DNA of 64,000 bases, taken from assembly GCA_035222895.1 (NCBI GenBank), contig JAVYIG010006395.1, forward strand, positions 1 to 64,000, in the 5' to 3' direction. This DNA comes from Strongylocentrotus droebachiensis (taxonomy: Eukaryota > Echinodermata > Echinoidea > Camarodonta > Strongylocentrotidae). The position numbers and the translations under genes were made by a program. The notes beneath the pieces are model-generated. The model was not told the origin of the DNA and ran no database searches. It was given only the letters and a program-made list of their open reading frames with translations. Positions 58,901 to 64,000 of the stretch are shown piece after piece (positions within the stretch are counted from its first letter, which is position 1; each line of letters starts with the position of its first letter).

Positions 58901-61900
58901 AGTGTCTTCGGTTTAGTTTAGTTTTTTCATGCATCTTTTGTAGAGTTTTATTTTAACTCATGGGGGGCAGGGGCTATACAACTGCAACTCTTCAAACAAC
59001 CCAGATAAAATTCCCTCAAAGAGAAGAGACAAAAAGGGTTGGGCAGGGTCAGTTTTAACAATCACAAGATAAAAAAGATGGATGGGTCACATTGCCTTGC
59101 TTTGTTGGCCATCTTAACAGAGCTCGACTTGGCTTGCCCAAAGCCATTTAAAATGTCTGAGGTTCCTTTTTTTCCAATTCATACATCTTTTGTAGATGTT
59201 GAACTCAGGGGAGGCTAAAATCCTCAATTTTAGCCGGCCAGGCTCCCTCCGGGATACAACCCTAGCTCGCATCTATATGGGCTGTAAAGGAGGAAACCCT
59301 GTTATCAAGTGGCTTCGGCTCATGATCAGCACATGCATTGCTTCCATGAAGAGTGCCATGCCTTACCTTTTTTTTTAGATATTGCCCAGCTGATATTTAT
59401 GCGTCACTTGCCTATTATGCATCGCCCTGTGATGTGTCAAGTGTCTTTGGTTTAGTTTAGTTTTTTCATGCATCTTTTCTAGGGGTTAAACTCATGGGGG
59501 CAGGGGCTATACAACTGCAACTCATAAAACCACCCAGATAAAATTCCTTCAAAAAGAGAGACAAAAAGGGTTAGGGAGGGTAAGTTTTAACAATCACAAG
59601 ATAGAAAAGATGGATATAAAATGGGTCACACTGCATTTCTTTGTGGGTCACCTTAACAGAGCTTGACTTGGCTTGCCCGAAGCCCTTTCAAATGTCTGAG
59701 GTTCCTTTTTTTCTAATTCATACATCTTTTGTAGATGTTGAACTGAGGGGAGGCTAAAATCTTCAATTTTAGCCGGCCAGGCTCCCTCCGGGATGCAACA
59801 CTAGCTTGCATCCATATGGGCCGTGAAGGGGGAAACCCTGTTTCGGCCCTAGGATCAAGTGGCTTCGGCTCCTGGTCATACATTGCTTAAATGAAAATTT
59901 GCCATGCCTTATCGGTCACTTTAACAGAGCTTGATTTGGCTTGCCCTTAGTCGTTTTACTTAGGTTTCTTTATTTCTAATTCATACATATTTTGTTGATG
60001 TAAAAATCAGGAGAAGCTAAAATCCTCAAGTTTAGCTTGCTCTTTCTGGGATGCTACCCTAGATTGCATCCGTATGGGCTGTGAAGGGGGAAACCCTGAT
60101 ATTAAGTGCATACATTGCTTCCATGAACGTTACCATCCTTTACCTTTTTTTAGATATTGCCCAGCCGATATGTAAATGTGTCACTTGCCCATTATGCATT
60201 GCCCTGTGATGTGTCAAGTGTCTTTGGTTTAGTTTAGTTTTTTTCATGCATCTTTTGTAGAGTTTTAACTCATAGGGGGCAGGGGCTATATAACTGCAAC
60301 TCTTCAAACAACCCAGATAAAATTTCCTCAAAGAGAAGAAACAAAAAGGGTTGGGCAGGGTCAGTTTTAACTTCACAAGATAGAAAAGATGGATAGAAAA
60401 TGGGTCACACTGCCTTTCTTTGTAGGTCACCTTAACAGAGCTTGACTTGGCTTGCCCGAAGCCCTTTCAAATGTCTGAGGTTCCTTTTTTTCTAATTCAT
60501 ACATCTTTTGTAGATGTTGAACTCAGGGGAGGCTAAAATCTTCAAGTTTAGCCGGCCAGGCTCCCTCCGGGATGCAACCCTAGCTTGCATCCATATGGGC
60601 CCTGAAGGGGGAAACCCTGTTTCGGCCCTAGGATCAAGTGGCTTCGGCTCCTGGTCATACATTGCTTCAATGAAAATTTGCCATGCCTTATCGGTCACTT
60701 TAACAGAGCTTGATTTGGCTTGCCCTTAGTCGTTTCACTTAGGTTTCTTTATTTCTAATTCATACATATTTTGTTGATGTAAAAATCAGGAGAAGCTAAA
60801 ATCCTCAAGTTTAGCTTGCTCTTTCTGGGGTGCTACCCTAGATTGCATCCGTATGGGCTGTGAAGGGGGAAACCCTGATATTAAGTGGCTTCGGCTCATG
60901 ATCAACCCATGCATTGCTTCCATGAACGTTACCATCCTTTACCTTTTTTTAGATATTGCCCAGCTGACCTGTAAATGCGTCACTTGCCTATTATGCATTG
61001 CCCTGTGATGTGTCAAGTGTCTTCGGTTTAGTTTAGTTTTTTCATGCATCTTTTGTAGAGTTTTATTTTAACTCATGGGGGGCAGGGGCTATACAACTGC
61101 AACTCTTCAAACAACCCAGATAAAATTCCCTCAAAGAGAAGAGACAAAAAGGGTTGGGCAGGGTCAGTTTTAACAATCACAAGATAAAAAAGATGGATGG
61201 GTCACATTGCCTTGCTTTGTTGGCCATCTTAACAGAGCTCGACTTGGCTTGCCCAAAGCCATTTAAAATGTCTGAGGTTCCTTTTTTTCCAATTCATACA
61301 TCTTTTGTAGATGTTGAACTCAGGGGAGGCTAAAATCCTCAATTTTAGCCGGCCAGGCTCCCTCCGGGATACAACCCTAGCTCGCATCTATATGGGCTGT
61401 AAAGGAGGAAACCCTGTTATCAAGTGGCTTCGGCTCATGATCAGCACATGCATTGCTTCCATGAAGAGTGCCATGCCTTACCTTTTTTTTTAGATATTGC
61501 CCAGCTGATATTTATGCGTCACTTGCCTATTATGCATCGCCCTGTGATGTGTCAAGTGTCTTTGGTTTAGTTTAGTTTTTTCATGCATCTTTTCTAGGGG
61601 TTAAACTCATGGGGGCAGGGGCTATACAACTGCAACTTATAAAACCACCCAGATAAAATTCCTTCAAAAAGAGAGACAAAAAGGGTTAGGGAGGGTAAGT
61701 TTTAACAATCACAAGATAGAAAAGATGGATATAAAATGGGTCACACTGCATTTCTTTGTGGGTCACCTTAACAGAGCTTGACTTGGCTTGCCCGAAGCCC
61801 TTTCAAATGTCTGAGGTTCCTTTTTTTCTAATTCATACATCTTTTGTAGATGTTGAACTGAGGGGAGGCTAAAATCTTCAATTTTAGCCGGCCAGGCTCC

Positions 61901-64000
61901 CTCCGGGATGCAACACTAGCTTGCATCCATATGGGCCGTGAAGGGGGAAACCCTGTTTCGGCCCTAGGATCAAGTGGCTTCGGCTCCTGGTCATACATTG
62001 CTTAAATGAAAATTTGCCATGCCTTATCGGTCACTTTAACAGAGCTTGATTTGGCTTGCCCTTAGTCGTTTTACTTAGGTTTCTTTATTTCTAATTCATA
62101 CATATTTTGTTGATGTAAAAATCAGGAGAAGCTAAAATCCTCAAGTTTAGCTTGCTCTTTCTGGGATGCTACCCTAGATTGCATCCGTATGGGCTGTGAA
62201 GGGGGAAACCCTGATATTAAGTGCATACATTGCTTCCATGAACGTTACCATCCTTTACCTTTTTTTAGATATTGCCCAGCCGATATGTAAATGTGTCACT
62301 TGCCCATTATGCATTGCCCTGTGATGTGTCAAGTGTCTTTGGTTTAGTTTAGTTTTTTTCATGCATCTTTTGTAGAGTTTTAACTCATAGGGGGCAGGGG
62401 CTATATAACTGCAACTCTTCAAACAACCCAGATAAAATTTCCTCAAAGAGAAGAAACAAAAAGGGTTGGGCAGGGTCAGTTTTAACTTCACAAGATAGAA
62501 AAGATGGATAGAAAATGGGTCACACTGCCTTTCTTTGTAGGTCACCTTAACAGAGCTTGACTTGGCTTGCCCGAAGCCCTTTCAAATGTCTGAGGTTCCT
62601 TTTTTTCTAATTCATACATCTTTTGTAGATGTTGAACTCAGGGGAGGCTAAAATATTCAATTTTAGCCGGCCAGGCTCCCTCCGGGATGCAACCCTAGCT
62701 TGCATCCATATGGACCCTGAAGGGGGAAACCCTGTTTCGGCCCTAGGATCAAGTGGCTTCGGCTCCTGGTCATACATTGCTTCAATGAAAATTTGCCATG
62801 CCTTATCGGTCACTTTAACAGAGCTTGATTTGGCTTGCCCTTAGTCGTTTCACTTAGGTTTCTTTATTTCTAATTCATACATATTTTGTTGATGTAAAAA
62901 TCAGGAGAAGCTAAAATCCTCAAGTTTAGCTTGCTCTTTCTGGGGTGCTACCCTAGATTGCATCCGTATGGGCTGTGAAGGGGGAAACCCTGATATTAAG
63001 TGGCTTCGGCTCATGATCAGCCCATGCATTGCTTCCATGAACGTTACCATCCTTTACCTTTTTTTAGATATTGCCCAGCTGATCTGTAAATGCGTCACTT
63101 GCCTATTATGCATTGCCCTGTGATGTGTCAAGTGTCTTCGGTTTAGTTTAGTTTTTTCATGCATCTTTTGTAGAGTTTTATTTTAACTCATGGGGGGCAG
63201 GGGCTATACAACTGCAACTCTTCAAACAACCCAGATAAAATTCCCTCAAAGAGAAGAGACAAAAAGGGTTGGGCAGGGTCAGTTTTAACAATCACAAGAT
63301 AGAAAAGATGGATGGGTCACATTGCCTTGCTTTGTTGGCCATCTTAACAGAGCTCGACTTGGCTTGCCCAAAGCCCTTTAAAATGTCTGAGGTTCCTTTT
63401 TTTCCAATTCATACATCTTTTGTAGATGTTGAACTCAGGGGAGGCTAAAATCCTCAATTTTAGCCGGCCAGGCTCCCTCCGGGATACAACCCTAGCTTGC
63501 ATCTATATGGGCTGTAAAGGAGGAAACCCTGTTATCAAGTGGCTTCGGCTCATGATCAGCACATGCATTGCTTCCATGAAGAGTGCCATGCCTTACCTTT
63601 TTTTTTAGATATTGCCCAGCTGATATTTATGCGTCACTTGCCTATTATGCATCGCCCTGTGATGTGTCAAGTGTCTTTGGTTTAGTTTAGTTTTTTCATG
63701 CATCTTTTCTAGGGGTTAAACTCATGGGGGCAGGGGCTATACAACTGCAACTCATAAAACCACCCAGATAAAATTCCTTCAAAAAGAGAGACAAAAAGGG
63801 TTAGGGAGGGTAAGTTTTAACAATCACAAGATAGAAAAGATGGATATAAAATGGGTCACACTGCATTTCTTTGTGGGTCACCTTAACAGAGCTTGACTTG
63901 GCTTGCCCGAAGCCCTTTCAAATGTCTGAGGTTCCTTTTTTTCTAATTCATACATCTTTTGTAGATGTTGAACTCAGGGGAGGCTAAAATCTTCAATTTT
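49902..64000. repeat. 2,118-bp eight-monomer higher-order repeat
   Basis: The block repeats at starts 49902, 52020, 54137, 56255, 58373, 60492 and 62607: six full copies and one cut by the window end. Monomer order in the 52020 copy is type 1 (52020), 2 (52284), 3 (52566), 1/2 hybrid (52820), 3 (53107), 1 (53358), 2 with a 30-bp deletion (53621), 3 (53885). The copies at 54137 and 56255 share private variants (for example TCCATATGGACCC and GTGGCTACGG), so blocks larger than one unit have been duplicated recently. Confidence 0.92.

Larger units (their letters stand above)
48100..64000. repeat. Hierarchical satellite, about 265-bp monomers, to the window end
   Basis: About 60 head-to-tail monomers of 250-290 bp. 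Each starts near TTCATACATCTTTTGTAGATG or TTCATGCATCTTTTGTAGAG and ends near TGGCTTGCCC...GTTTCTTT or GAGGTTCCTTTTTTT. Three main types are distinguishable. Type 1 has GGCTAAAAT and TTCGGCCCTAGG. Type 2 has AAGCTAAAATCCTC and AGATATTGCCCAGC. Type 3 has GGGGGCAGGGGCTATA and CAACCCAGATAAAAT. Types 1 and 2 share a GGGGGAAACCCTG core. Short frames of 60-96 codons on both strands recur in every copy but overlap each other; I do not treat them as genes. The array continues past the window. Confidence 0.95.

Overview
The window is eukaryotic, almost certainly animal nuclear DNA: no operons, no dense coding, AT-rich intergenic sequence, and a mix of Ty3/Gypsy retrotransposons, an RNase H-bearing LINE, a tRNA-derived SINE, TTAA-flanked MITEs, a Tc1/mariner-like foldback element and large satellite arrays. 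That mix fits a marine invertebrate (echinoderm, hemichordate or mollusc); this is an inference with low confidence. I found no convincing host protein-coding gene, rRNA or functional tRNA. Every long reading frame belongs to a mobile element or is a by-product of a tandem repeat.

Layout. 1-5.4 kb: AT-rich unique DNA with three MITE copies (two families). 5.4-6.05 kb: C-rich minisatellite of 56/64-bp units. 6.4-13.64 kb: satellite of about 166 bp with a 998-bp six-monomer higher-order duplication, interrupted at 11.16-11.96 kb by a foldback element flanked by TA. 13.7-30.74 kb: a compound block on the minus strand made of 90-bp arrays, a decayed Gypsy element in two paralogous copies (the second with its gag cut off, plus an extra tandem copy of the leader and gag start), and a 9.65-kb array of a 77-bp unit sitting inside the second copy's pol gene. 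30.74-41.3 kb: AT-rich, largely unique DNA with simple repeats, a SINE relic, an old degenerate tandem repeat, a fold-back structure and further MITE copies. 41.3-45.05 kb: a second, unrelated Gypsy element with all domains recognisable but frameshifted. 45.56-48.1 kb: a 5'-truncated LINE with RT, RNase H and a C-terminal zinc finger. 48.1 kb to the window end: a hierarchical satellite of about 265-bp monomers arranged in 2,118-bp eight-monomer higher-order repeats.

Main story. The window holds several satellite families at different stages of life. The 77-bp array appears to have arisen from the RT/RNase H linker of a Gypsy pol gene: a paralogous copy of the same element 5.5 kb away carries one 77-bp unit where the other carries about 125. 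The right-hand satellite shows a three-level hierarchy, and its monomers carry small hairpins whose arms differ between monomer types in a pairing-preserving way. Four satellite families in under 60 kb suggest heterochromatin, possibly pericentromeric or subtelomeric, but position on the chromosome cannot be seen from here.
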